Shown here: piece by piece, positions 9,391 to 16,928 of the stretch | Layout of the letters: each line of letters begins with the position of its first letter | How positions within the stretch are numbered: position 1 is the first letter of the stretch | From: Geminocystis sp. GBBB08 | GTDB taxonomy: Bacteria > Cyanobacteriota > Cyanobacteriia > Cyanobacteriales > Cyanobacteriaceae | DNA length: 41,064 nt | Direction: 5' to 3' | Assembly: GCF_016743215.1 (NCBI RefSeq) | Contig: NZ_VRZC01000014.1 | Span: 1 to 41,064 of the forward strand | Position numbers and translations under genes: made by a program | Notes under the pieces: model-generated | Databases searched by the model: none | What the model was told of the DNA's origin: nothing | Seen by the model: only the letters and a program-made list of their open reading frames with translations

Positions 9391-12300
9391 TTAGTTTTCT
9401 TGGCATAAGATTAGATTTAAAATATTCAAGTTACAAGAAGAAAAAATTTGTTTATCCGTAAATAGTTTATGTCTCAATAAGTTGAAGCTGAAGCTATTAA
9501 ATAATAAAAAAGGAAACTCATGATAATATGAGCCAATGGGTAAAACATTTTGTAAAGGAAATATGTATCTTAAATAAGATTGTAAAATTGTCCGAAAACT
9601 GTTTTCTTCTCCTAATTTTTCTTCAACTTCTGTCGCTAAATATTCTTTGATAATTTGCGGATTAATTAATAGTAGAAAAGGAAAGGCATAATATTGATCA
9701 AATTGTTGGCTATTTTGTTGAAACCATTTAGTCATTGTATCATTTTTCTTCATCTTTTCTAACAATTCGATCGCATGATAACAAGCCATAGTTAAATGAT
9801 GATTATAACTATCACTTTGACTAATATATCTTAATTTTGAGAGTAAATATTGATTGATTTCTTGTTGTAAATTTAACTCATAAGTTTCTTTTAATTGACG
9901 ATTTACTAAAGGAATAATTAACATATTTCCACTAATAAAACTAGGCTCAATCATGCCTATATTTAACAATTCTGCTACATTGTTATTGACAGATTTAATA
10001 AATTTATCGCTAAAAGATTCTCGAATATTAAGATAAGAAACAGGGTTATTTTGAGGATTTTTGTCTATCCACTTTAATAAAAAGTCTGTCTTACCTAAAA
10101 AAGATTTTAACTTGTCAGAAACCTCTCTTAAAACCTTCGATTTATAGTTAATTTTATACTCCTTATCTAACAGAGTAATTAAATTTTTCATTTTACCGCT
10201 AAAGGTTTCACCCACAGAAGATACTGATTTACCGCCGATAGGGATAATTAGATAACGATGATTGCCAATGTTACCGTAACCTTTAATTCTAGTCATGATA
10301 GCGGCTTTCAGCAGGAGGAGAAGATTGACTACATTTAAAATTTTTTCTTGTAGGGATAATTCGGCTTCTTTCTCATCATCAAAAATTACTTCTTCCCAAA
10401 GATAAAAAGTTAAGAATTTATCTTTATCATCATTAGTTATTTTTTCACCATTTTCAAAAAATTCACCTCTGCCACGATAAATAACTTGGATAATTTCCAT
10501 CAAGTTTGCTTCAATATTAAAACGAGGTATATCTACTAAAATATGCCTAGCTTTTGGAAAAGATAAACCTCGACTTCCCGAAGCAGTCATAAAGATAATT
10601 TTGACATGATTTTGATATTCTTTAATTTTCTGTTTATCAGCTTCAGAATTGTTACTATGAATTTGTAAATAGTCTTTATTTTCAGTAAATTCTGTGTTAG
10701 TTTCTTCTAGTTGAGTGATTAAATCTTGAAGACGACTTTTATCTTGGATATAAACGATAACTTGTTGATTTTCAGGATAAGCAAAAATTCTATTTATATC
10801 ACTGATAATGGCTTGTTGTAAACGGGAAGTTAGATTATTCGTTTTTTCCTTGTAAAGAGATTCCGTAAATTTTTTAGTTTCGAGAAAAATTTGGTAGTTA
10901 ATGGTTAAATTTTTGGAGGGATAGGAGTTAGTGTTAATAATTTTAGCTGGTTTTTGATTAAATTCAAAATTAGTAGCGGATAGAGGTAAAATTTCTGAGT
11001 TAACTCCACGATAGTATATTTTATCAGGCTCAATCGAACTTTTTTCCAAATGTTGATTAATAACTTTTTTATCGACAATGGAAGCATCAGCAATGATAAT
11101 TTTAGCATTGAAGCCATAGGGATTATGAAAAAGATTATATTGACGAAAAAAGTTAGTGACACCAGATAAAAATTCGACACCACTACTATCTCCCGTTATT
11201 TCATCAATCATGATAAAAAAGTGTTTAAAGCGACTAGCAATTGCTGACATTTTGGAAGGGATAACTTGATTTTCTCTTTGGTTGTAGGCAGAATCAAAAA
11301 TTTTCTCAAGATGTTTAAGAGTATCATCTTTTTCATTTAACTTTTTCAAGGATTGAATAGAAATAGTGGCGACAAGATTCCTTGTTTTTTCTTCTTGGAT
11401 AATAGCACAGATACCTTGACAAAGACTATTTAAAACTCCTACTGTTTTTTTCCCAGCATTTTCCCAAGTATCTTGATTTTTTTGTCTGATTTGTTGATTA
11501 ACTTTAGCTTGACGAGGAGTCTTATTTTTCCCATCGATAAACTCAACATTTTTGAGACGGAAATCCCCTTGAAGAGAAGAAGAATCAGAAAAATATTGAA
11601 TAGTTGGTTTCCCTTGGTTACTAGTTATCAAGTTGGCATTACTATTAATTGCTATTAATTCTTTTTGTTGAATGTCACTAAATTTATGAATAATATCCAG
11701 ATTAACTTGAGTGCGTGGACTAATATATAAGAATAAGAAACCATCCTCAAAATATTCTTGTAAAAATTTAACAATGGCGGTAGTTTTACCGATACCAGGA
11801 TTACCAGTCAGGAATAAGTAAGTTAAGTTATCTTCATTCAAGGCTTGACAAATAAGATAAGCATGGGCATCTCTTAAAGTAAGATTTGGAGGAAGATGAA
11901 GACTTGTTTGTAAATCAGGAGAAATTTCGTCAATGGAGTTAACAAAATTTGTTATTTTTTCCTCGTGAGAGATTGTTGTTAGTTGCGGTTTTTCCGAAGG
12001 AGTTATTTCAAGAAGGGAGTTAATAAATTTTCTGCCATTGGTAAAACTTTTAGCGGCATTATATTTAATCGTTTTAACAACTTTTCTCTTCGCCGAAAAT
12101 ATGTCTTGTTTTTCTTCCCGTTGATAAATATATTGACAAGTTTTCAGTAAATTAAGATTTTCAGCAGTAACAGCAATGGAGTTAACACTTCTATCGCTAT
12201 AACCCATGACATTAATTTTTATCTCATCTTCGGTGGTAAGAATTTTGTGGTTTAATAAAAATTGATAAAAACTATAACCATAACTACCAGCTTGAATTAA

Positions 12301-13059
12301 TTTAACTGTTTCTTTATCTTGACGTTTAAAAGCTTGGTAATAGTTAGTTAAATCTTTATCAAAATTCACTCCCAAAGAATTATCTTTTTCTCCCGTATCT
12401 ATATTTAAACTTGAAAAGACACTTTTCGATCGCAAATAACTAATTTCGGTAAGAAGAATTTGTTTCCAATTTTCGACATTATCTAAATCTTTGACATCCT
12501 TAAGAGACTTAACAGAAAAAACCGATAAGTCAACCACCAAAAGATGAAACTTTCTTTTATCATGATGACGAATCAAGATTAAAGTATCAGCGCGTAAAAA
12601 CTCTCCTTTTTGACTATATCTATCAATATTAACCTCAAATTCTCCTAACTGAGACAAAATTACGGGAAAATTTTCCTTCTCACTTTTATTACTAATAATA
12701 CTAAAGCTACTTTCCTCAATAAAATTGCATTGACAGTAAACAATTTCTAGTCTTTCATATTTTTGACGAGTAACTATGGAGTCGAGATACTCCCGAAAAA
12801 GATTAAAGCCAGAAAGAAAACCCTTTTCCAAAAAAAACAAAATCCATTTCTCCAAAATCTTCTCGTCTTGAGGATTAATCAAAGAAGAATCCTTGACAAT
12901 TTTTTTCTTGATTTGACTTAACTTGATTTTGCCTAAGTCTTCCTCATAGACATTAGAAAATTTATGTTTTAGTTTTTGTTGTTGAATAAAAGAAAGAATA
13001 CCAACATTAAAACCAATTTCAAAAAGTCTGCCGAAATTTGCCGCTGTTTTATCTTTCAT
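9391..13059 (-). CDS. Large helicase-like NTPase with possible N-terminal nuclease-like region
   Basis: A 1222-residue intact protein. The centre carries superfamily-type helicase motifs: Walker A GNPGIGKTT (residues 419-427), Walker B FIMIDE (615-620), motif III-like IIADAS (655-660), motif V-like MTASGSRGLSFP (824-835) and motif VI-like QVIYRGRGE (858-866). Spacing between Walker A and B (about 190 residues) is unusually large for SF2. Residues 156-179 (RADTLILIR ... FHLLVVDLS) could be the strand pair of a PD-(D/E)XK-like fold, but the final lysine is absent, so nuclease activity is only a suggestion. The C-terminal 300 residues are helical with no recognised domain. The gene is AT-rich, with no clear Shine-Dalgarno, and its leader is partly duplicated. 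It is downstream of the split partner gene on the same strand. Function unknown; DNA or RNA unwinding is inferred. Confidence 0.7.
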   Translation of the reverse strand: MKDKTAANFGRLFEIGFNVGILSFIQQQKLKHKFSNVYEEDLGKIKLSQIKKKIVKDSSLINPQDEKILEKWILFFLEKGFLSGFNLFREYLDSIVTRQKYERLEIVYCQCNFIEESSFSIISNKSEKENFPVILSQLGEFEVNIDRYSQKGEFLRADTLILIRHHDKRKFHLLVVDLSVFSVKSLKDVKDLDNVENWKQILLTEISYLRSKSVFSSLNIDTGEKDNSLGVNFDKDLTNYYQAFKRQDKETVKLIQAGSYGYSFYQFLLNHKILTTEDEIKINVMGYSDRSVNSIAVTAENLNLLKTCQYIYQREEKQDIFSAKRKVVKTIKYNAAKSFTNGRKFINSLLEITPSEKPQLTTISHEEKITNFVNSIDEISPDLQTSLHLPPNLTLRDAHAYLICQALNEDNLTYLFLTGNPGIGKTTAIVKFLQEYFEDGFLFLYISPRTQVNLDIIHKFSDIQQKELIAINSNANLITSNQGKPTIQYFSDSSSLQGDFRLKNVEFIDGKNKTPRQAKVNQQIRQKNQDTWENAGKKTVGVLNSLCQGICAIIQEEKTRNLVATISIQSLKKLNEKDDTLKHLEKIFDSAYNQRENQVIPSKMSAIASRFKHFFIMIDEITGDSSGVEFLSGVTNFFRQYNLFHNPYGFNAKIIIADASIVDKKVINQHLEKSSIEPDKIYYRGVNSEILPLSATNFEFNQKPAKIINTNSYPSKNLTINYQIFLETKKFTESLYKEKTNNLTSRLQQAIISDINRIFAYPENQQVIVYIQDKSRLQDLITQLEETNTEFTENKDYLQIHSNNSEADKQKIKEYQNHVKIIFMTASGSRGLSFPKARHILVDIPRFNIEANLMEIIQVIYRGRGEFFENGEKITNDDKDKFLTFYLWEEVIFDDEKEAELSLQEKILNVVNLLLLLKAAIMTRIKGYGNIGNHRYLIIPIGGKSVSSVGETFSGKMKNLITLLDKEYKINYKSKVLREVSDKLKSFLGKTDFLLKWIDKNPQNNPVSYLNIRESFSDKFIKSVNNNVAELLNIGMIEPSFISGNMLIIPLVNRQLKETYELNLQQEINQYLLSKLRYISQSDSYNHHLTMACYHAIELLEKMKKNDTMTKWFQQNSQQFDQYYAFPFLLLINPQIIKEYLATEVEEKLGEENSFRTILQSYLRYIFPLQNVLPIGSYYHEFPFLLFNSFSFNLLRHKLFTDKQIFSSCNLNILNLILCQEN

Positions 13060-13060
13060 C

Positions 13061-13383
13061 TTTTTTATTTTTTACTGGTGTCTCATAAATTTTAGAGAGT
13101 TTTTCTCGCAAAGGCGCAAAGACGCTAAGAAGAAAATTGATTTTTAAATAAGTTAATCAAGGAAGAAGAGAAGAAGCAATCATCGGCTGAAAAGGAAGAC
13201 AGGAATACAATAAGATAGGATGGCAAGGTAACTTTTTTTATTTTTTACCGCTGTCTCATAAATTTCAGGGGGTTTTTCTCGCTAAGGCGCTAAGGCGCTA
13301 AGAAGAAGAAAATTGATTTTTAACTAAGTTAATCAAGAAACTAAGGAAGAGGAGAAGGAATCATAGTTCGACAAGGTGACAGG
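13061..13383. repeat. Direct duplication of the helicase gene leader
   Basis: Bases 13061-13203 and 13234-13383 are two diverged direct copies of one ~145-bp sequence. Shared landmarks are TTTTTTATTTTTTAC, GTCTCATAAATTT, TTTTTCTCGC, the AAGGCGC-type run, GAAAATTGATTTTTAA and AAGTTAATCAAG. Copy one begins a base away from the helicase ATG. The CTCGC(A/T)AAGGCGC core resembles an interspersed repeat also seen at 28193. The rest of 13060-13442 has short TTCTCAATTC-type repeats and no gene. Confidence 0.75.
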
Positions 13384-13442
13384 TTGACTTTTTGCTTTCT
13401 CATTCTTAATTCTTAATTCTCAATTCTCAATTCACCATCGCC

Positions 13443-14018
13443 TCATTCCTCATTATTAATTAACACGCTTCTAACTTCCGTAAGAAAAGCTAGAGAATTA
13501 AAGTCAACTTTTTTATTGGCAAAGGAAAAAAGACAGTGTTTTCCTACAGAAGAATCATCGATGATATTTTCATAAGGATTCAGTTTTATATTAATGACAT
13601 TTTTGTTGGCTTCAAAACGAGAAAAGTGAAAGAAAGTTAAGTATTGCAGAATATCATCTTTAAGATTGTTACTTTCTTTGTCATAAATTAAGCCTTGACT
13701 AATATCTTGGTTATCTAATATTTCGTCATAGGTATTCAGTAAAGTTGAGTAAGACATCACCCCCCGATAATTTCTTTCCTCCTTTTTTCCCACATATAAA
13801 CCATTAAAGAGATTGAAGAAAACTACTGATTTTTGTGAGTCATCTTCAAACAATTTCCCTAAGTATTCCGTGTCTTGGATATAAAGGGAAGTTGTAGGTT
13901 GTTTTTCTCCTCCTAGTTTTCCTTCCAATTTAACAACAAAATATTTATCAAAAAAAATCGGATAGATTCTTATATCTTGCCTATCACCTTTCAATTTTTT
14001 TAACACCGCCTTTGACAT
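13443..14018 (-). CDS. C-terminal piece of the split large protein
   Basis: A 191-residue frame starting at an ATG (MSKAVLKKLKGDRQDIRIYPIFF). The same frame continues upstream without a stop to 14084, encoding TFSLYCYSSSLNITEEDKDLFF before the ATG, so the ATG is probably internal. It contains alternating strands (IRIYPIFFDKYFVVKL, SVVFFNLFNGLYVG) and a helical C-terminal region with HFSRFEANKNVINIKL. No known motif. There is no Shine-Dalgarno before the ATG (sequence TTTATTTTTC). If the upstream break is a real mutation this piece might still be made separately, but I consider it the tail of the larger protein. Confidence 0.55.
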   Translation of the reverse strand: MSKAVLKKLKGDRQDIRIYPIFFDKYFVVKLEGKLGGEKQPTTSLYIQDTEYLGKLFEDDSQKSVVFFNLFNGLYVGKKEERNYRGVMSYSTLLNTYDEILDNQDISQGLIYDKESNNLKDDILQYLTFFHFSRFEANKNVINIKLNPYENIIDDSSVGKHCLFSFANKKVDFNSLAFLTEVRSVLINNEE

Positions 14019-14050
14019 GAAAAATAAATCCTTGTCTTCTTCGGTAATGT

Positions 14051-14623
14051 TTAAGCTACTCGAATAGCAATATAAAGAAAATGTTTAAAGCCTTCTCTAT
14101 ACAATCTATCTACTTGGTTAACTAATACGGTGGGATTTTTATACATCTCCTCTTTGTTATAGTTAGCTGAAAAAGTAAAATCATTTCTTACTGTTACTTT
14201 TCCATTTTCTTTTACTATTTTCACCACTTCTCCATATAAGTTAGCTATTCTTTTCCCCCCTTTATAATTAGCATCGGCTTCTCGACTCGAAACAATAATT
14301 AAGGCTAATTTTTCTAATTGCGGTTGATAAGATGATTCGGTAACGGTAATTTTTTTTGGCAGTAACGAATATAATGAGCTTAAACTGTTTTTGATTCTGA
14401 AATTTTTCCCTGATTCTGATTCATTTTCCCCTAAATAAAATCCCTGTGCATTGGCAAGATGTTTTTCTCTCAACAAATGTGCTAAAGTTTTAGAATACGA
14501 TCTCATGAAAGTTTCTTCATTATAAGCTGAGTCTTTATCCTTAATATGCAGTCGCATAATGGGAATAAAAATCTTGTGAGATACTGACTCTAAGATTATT
14601 TGTATCGCCAGATAAACTAACAA
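14051..14623 (-). CDS. Middle piece of the split large protein
   Basis: A 190-residue frame whose only possible start is a TTG (encoding LLVYLAIQIIL in the natural frame). The frame is open upstream to the slippery heptamer at 14704, where it would read ETQKQDKEIIFKYPDSPKAF, so it is not a free-standing gene. It contains LEKLALIIVSSREADANYKG and GFKHFLYIA, which look like buried beta strands, and ends abruptly at IRVA. The end lies 33 bp upstream of the next frame's ATG. I read it as residues about 604-817 of one protein. Confidence 0.55.
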   Translation of the reverse strand: MLVYLAIQIILESVSHKIFIPIMRLHIKDKDSAYNEETFMRSYSKTLAHLLREKHLANAQGFYLGENESESGKNFRIKNSLSSLYSLLPKKITVTESSYQPQLEKLALIIVSSREADANYKGGKRIANLYGEVVKIVKENGKVTVRNDFTFSANYNKEEMYKNPTVLVNQVDRLYREGFKHFLYIAIRVA

Positions 14624-16512
14624 CGAAAAAACGAAGCGATAAAAAAAGGCTTTCGGTGAATCTGGATATTTAAAAATAATCTCTTTATCTTGTTTTTGAG
14701 TCTCTTTTTTTCCTTTATAATTAAGTTATGTTGTTGAAATTCTTTTTGATAAAATTCATTAACTTTCTCATCACTCAAAGGCAACATCATAATGGGTAAA
14801 GCTTTAATCCCCGTCAAATCATATCCCAAGTTTAAAGTATGAGTTTCCTGTGTGGGATAATAACGAATATCGTCAATGGTTAAAGTAACTCGAAGATGGC
14901 ATAAATAATCATCGTTAATTCTCGCTTCACCAATGGCAAGAAATTTTAAACTGTCTTTCGTCTTAATTGTGGATTGAAAGAAATTACCATCTTCATTAAT
15001 TTTATCCGCTGAAGTTTTCAAAATATTTTTTCTTATGCCAATTTGTAAAGGATATACCTTTGGCACAATTACAGACTTTTTTAGTAAAAAACTTTTTAAT
15101 ACTTTCTCCAACCTCGCAACTTTCGTCTCAATTTTATATTTTTCAATTCCTTGTTTTATTCCTCGCAAAATATTTTTTTTCTTCTCATTATCACTCGATT
15201 GCAAAATTGGTAAAACTTTTTCTTCCCATGATTCTATCGGATTATATGTCAATTCTGAATTAATATCGTATCCCTCACCATCAATATCTTGTCGGGAAGC
15301 AAAAATAAAGGTAAATAATAGGGCAATTTTTAAAATTTTACGTTTACCACTTTCTCCCTTCCCTAATTCTTCTTGATGTTGCTTACTTTCAGGATTAAGT
15401 AAATTCAAATAATAATTTAAACTAGAGGAAGATTCCCTTTTTTCCCCTTGATTTTTCACTCCCCCATTTAACTTCAATTTCAACCCAAAAATAAACCCTT
15501 TTTCCCCTTTACTTTCGTTAGTTTCTTCCCCTAAATATCCCTCCACTAAGGGAATTATTGGTAACATATCGTAGGCTTCTCCTCTAGAAAATAAATCTCG
15601 ATAATTAACTTCTAATCCCTCATAATTAACTATATAATCTCCTTCTCCTTTATTTTTATCATTTAAATAATTTTCTAATAACCTTAACCGCCTAATTAAG
15701 TCTTGTAAATAGATAGCATCTGAATTTTTATTCACGTCAATCTGACTCAAAATATATTCTAAATAAATAATTTTTGCTTCTTTTTTTAGTCTTCCTACTG
15801 CCTCATTTTTAACTAAGTCAACTAAATTCTCTATTTCTGATTTTTGTTTATTTTTACGATAATCACTATAATTAATAAATTCATGTAAAGTTAACTCTAA
15901 ATCTTCGTATATTTCTGAGTCAACATCACTAAAATTTGTCGATAAATTCTTCCTTAAACTATCTTTCAATTCTTGCTCAAATTCTTTTATATTCTTAACT
16001 TTTATCGTTAACTTATGTAACTTTAAACTAGAATTGTTAGGAATAATTTTTTCAGGATTTGAGATAGTTAATCTTTGCTTTTTAATGCCATTTATGTCAC
16101 TAAAAGCATATTCAAAACCTTTATTTTTTTGATAGTTTTTCCATTTAGTTAAATCGATTAATAATTTGTTAATACTCTTTTCTAAAGACTGATTATTAGG
16201 AGTTATTTTAACTAAGAAATCTCTTAATTTATCTCTAATATTTCTAATTTCTTGAGGAAAACTGTCTTCACTCTCATCACTAAAATTAATACTAACACAG
16301 TGATCGCTTTTATTAATACTAGCTGGTAAAGATATTTCGTCAGATAAGGCAATATTTCTCGCTATAGTATCAACATTAATCTTTAATCTTTTGTTATCAG
16401 ATGAAAATTGAAAAGGATTATATTGGTCAAGTTGCCGTAAAATTAATCTTAATAAAGAAGTATAATTAACGGTTGTTAATAAATCATCTTCTTCTCTTAA
16501 TTTGTTAGCCAT
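14617..16512 (-). CDS. N-terminal piece of the split large protein
   Basis: A 631-residue frame with an ATG start (MANKLREEDDLLTTVNYTSL). It is rich in Lys, Asn, Glu and Ile, mostly helical to about residue 300, with a more beta-rich segment from about 495 to 575 (KVYPLQIGIR, FLAIGEARINDDYLCHLRVT, TLNLGYDLTGIKALPIMML). No recognised domain, signal peptide or membrane span. The last 28 residues (RLKNKIKRLFLNIQIHRKPF...) are basic and differ in character from the rest, as expected for translation in the wrong frame after the A7 tract at 14705-14711. Upstream lie a heptamer array and the right inverted repeat, so a promoter must lie within 16513-16640 or inside that repeat. Confidence 0.6.
   Translation of the reverse strand: MANKLREEDDLLTTVNYTSLLRLILRQLDQYNPFQFSSDNKRLKINVDTIARNIALSDEISLPASINKSDHCVSINFSDESEDSFPQEIRNIRDKLRDFLVKITPNNQSLEKSINKLLIDLTKWKNYQKNKGFEYAFSDINGIKKQRLTISNPEKIIPNNSSLKLHKLTIKVKNIKEFEQELKDSLRKNLSTNFSDVDSEIYEDLELTLHEFINYSDYRKNKQKSEIENLVDLVKNEAVGRLKKEAKIIYLEYILSQIDVNKNSDAIYLQDLIRRLRLLENYLNDKNKGEGDYIVNYEGLEVNYRDLFSRGEAYDMLPIIPLVEGYLGEETNESKGEKGFIFGLKLKLNGGVKNQGEKRESSSSLNYYLNLLNPESKQHQEELGKGESGKRKILKIALLFTFIFASRQDIDGEGYDINSELTYNPIESWEEKVLPILQSSDNEKKKNILRGIKQGIEKYKIETKVARLEKVLKSFLLKKSVIVPKVYPLQIGIRKNILKTSADKINEDGNFFQSTIKTKDSLKFLAIGEARINDDYLCHLRVTLTIDDIRYYPTQETHTLNLGYDLTGIKALPIMMLPLSDEKVNEFYQKEFQQHNLIIKEKKRLKNKIKRLFLNIQIHRKPFFIASFFRC
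14704..14710 (-). other. In-phase A_AAA_AAG slippery heptamer (candidate -1 frameshift site)
   Basis: Read on the minus strand the codons are GAA AAA AAG AGA, placing A_AAA_AAG in exactly the phase of the classical -1 slippery site used in dnaX and several insertion sequences. A -1 slip makes the next codon GAG and enters the 14051-14623 frame, which is open from that point. An AAAGGA just upstream could act as a stimulatory Shine-Dalgarno but is closer than usual; no strong downstream hairpin is visible. An indel in the A7 tract is the rival explanation. Confidence 0.5.
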
Positions 16513-16527
16513 AATATTTAGAATTTA

Positions 16528-16620
16528 GATATCAGGTATTAGATATTAGGTATTAGGTATTAGGTATTAGGTATTAGGTATTAGGTATCAGGTATCAGGT
16601 ATCAGGTATCAGGTATCAGG
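16528..16620. repeat. Heptanucleotide tandem array (TTAGGTA / TCAGGTA)n
   Basis: About twelve copies of a 7-mer, first TTAGGTA then TCAGGTA, occupy most of the space between the start of the split gene and the right inverted repeat. The orderly change of unit implies two rounds of expansion. It lies where the promoter and leader of the split gene would be expected. Confidence 0.9.
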
Positions 16621-16630
16621 GGGAGAAAAA

Positions 16631-16725
16631 AGAAATTTAGTTATGTTTAGATAACGTCAGATATTAGCTTTGAAATTTATTTCCTCGTGGGATAATTATT
16701 AATAAAACTTTTCTTTCTTTAACAC
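16631..16725 (-). repeat. Right terminal inverted repeat of the island
   Basis: The reverse complement of this 95-bp stretch matches 9250-9343 at about 90%, with identical outer 24 bases. Its outer base is immediately followed by the MITE at 16726-16862, so that insertion post-dates the repeat. Confidence 0.85.
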
Positions 16726-16862
16726 TATAGCAATCCTAAATGATTCGTGGCAAAATAAGGACTACAAATTTAAAGGCAAGGGGTTTAAACCTCTTGTTGA
16801 ATAATAGGTAAAACATTATTTCCTATCTTTAAATATTTCACAACTGATTTAGTATTGCTATA
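16726..16862. mobile_element. 137-bp MITE with TA target duplication, copy 2
   Basis: It matches 1411-1547 at 134 of 137 positions. The flanks read CTTTAACAC-TA at the left and TA-TCACC at the right, and the homologous sequence at the island's left end (GGTGATG-GTGTTAAAG) lacks it. Removing the element and one TA gives a sequence that aligns base for base with the left end. This is direct evidence of insertion with TA duplication. No coding sequence inside. Confidence 0.9.
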
Positions 16863-16917
16863 TCACCTATCACCCTACCTATCACCCTATCACCCTATCA
16901 CCCTATCACCTATCAAC
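16863..16917. repeat. Heptanucleotide tandem array outside the right inverted repeat
   Basis: Seven to eight copies of TATCACC / CTATCAC directly follow the MITE and end 11 bp before the stop codon of the SpoIID-like gene. On the minus strand the unit is GGTGATA, close to the GGTAATA/GGTGATG heptamers outside the left inverted repeat. Confidence 0.9.
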
Positions 16918-16928
16918 TATTCGCTACA

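Larger units (their letters stand above)
13443..16512 (-). pseudogene. Split ~1020-residue partner protein, possibly RNase H/PIWI-like C-terminus
   Basis: Three consecutive minus-strand frames (14617-16512, 14051-14623, 13443-14018) look like one gene of about 1020 codons broken twice. Each junction needs a -1 shift. At the first, frames overlap through the A_AAA_AAG heptamer at 14704-14710 and the downstream frame is open back to it. At the second, the last frame is open upstream of its ATG as far as 14084, overlapping the previous one. The middle piece has only a TTG as possible start. The joined C-terminal third has strand/helix alternation (LALIIVSSREAD, NLYGEVVKI, VTVRNDFTF, helix, FKHFLYIA, helix, IRIYPIFFDKYFVVKL) compatible with an RNase H/PIWI fold. 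The size and the helicase neighbour recall PIWI-RE-type systems, but this is inference. It may be decaying, recoded, or carry sequencing errors at homopolymers. Confidence 0.6.
9250..16725. mobile_element. Candidate 7.5-kb element bounded by ~95-bp inverted repeats
   Basis: Bases 9250-9343 and the reverse complement of 16631-16725 align over ~95 positions with about eight substitutions and one gap. Both start GTGTTAAAGAAAGAAAAG at the outer edge and end near AATTTCT on the inside. The enclosed DNA holds a helicase-like gene and a large split gene, both on the minus strand. No transposase or recombinase gene is present. The interior has no GCGATCGC (HIP1) octamer, although the rest of the window has 17. 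Tandem heptamer arrays lie against both outer edges and obscure any target duplication. The simplest reading is an acquired accessory island or non-autonomous transposable unit; two unrelated insertions of one short repeat in opposite orientation would look the same. Confidence 0.55.

Noticed and set aside
13443-14018. Reading the three frames of the split gene as three independent genes
   Set aside because: Frames overlap, the middle has only a TTG start, the last is open upstream of its ATG, and the sequence character flows across both junctions after a -1 shift.
15035-15376. Plus-strand open frames inside the large minus-strand gene
   Set aside because: Shadows of AT-rich coding sequence on the other strand; no start context and phenylalanine/serine-rich noise.
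16863-16917. Regular repeats that might be a CRISPR array
   Set aside because: The unit is a contiguous 7-mer without spacers; the same holds for 16528-16620 and 9141-9243. No cas gene is present.
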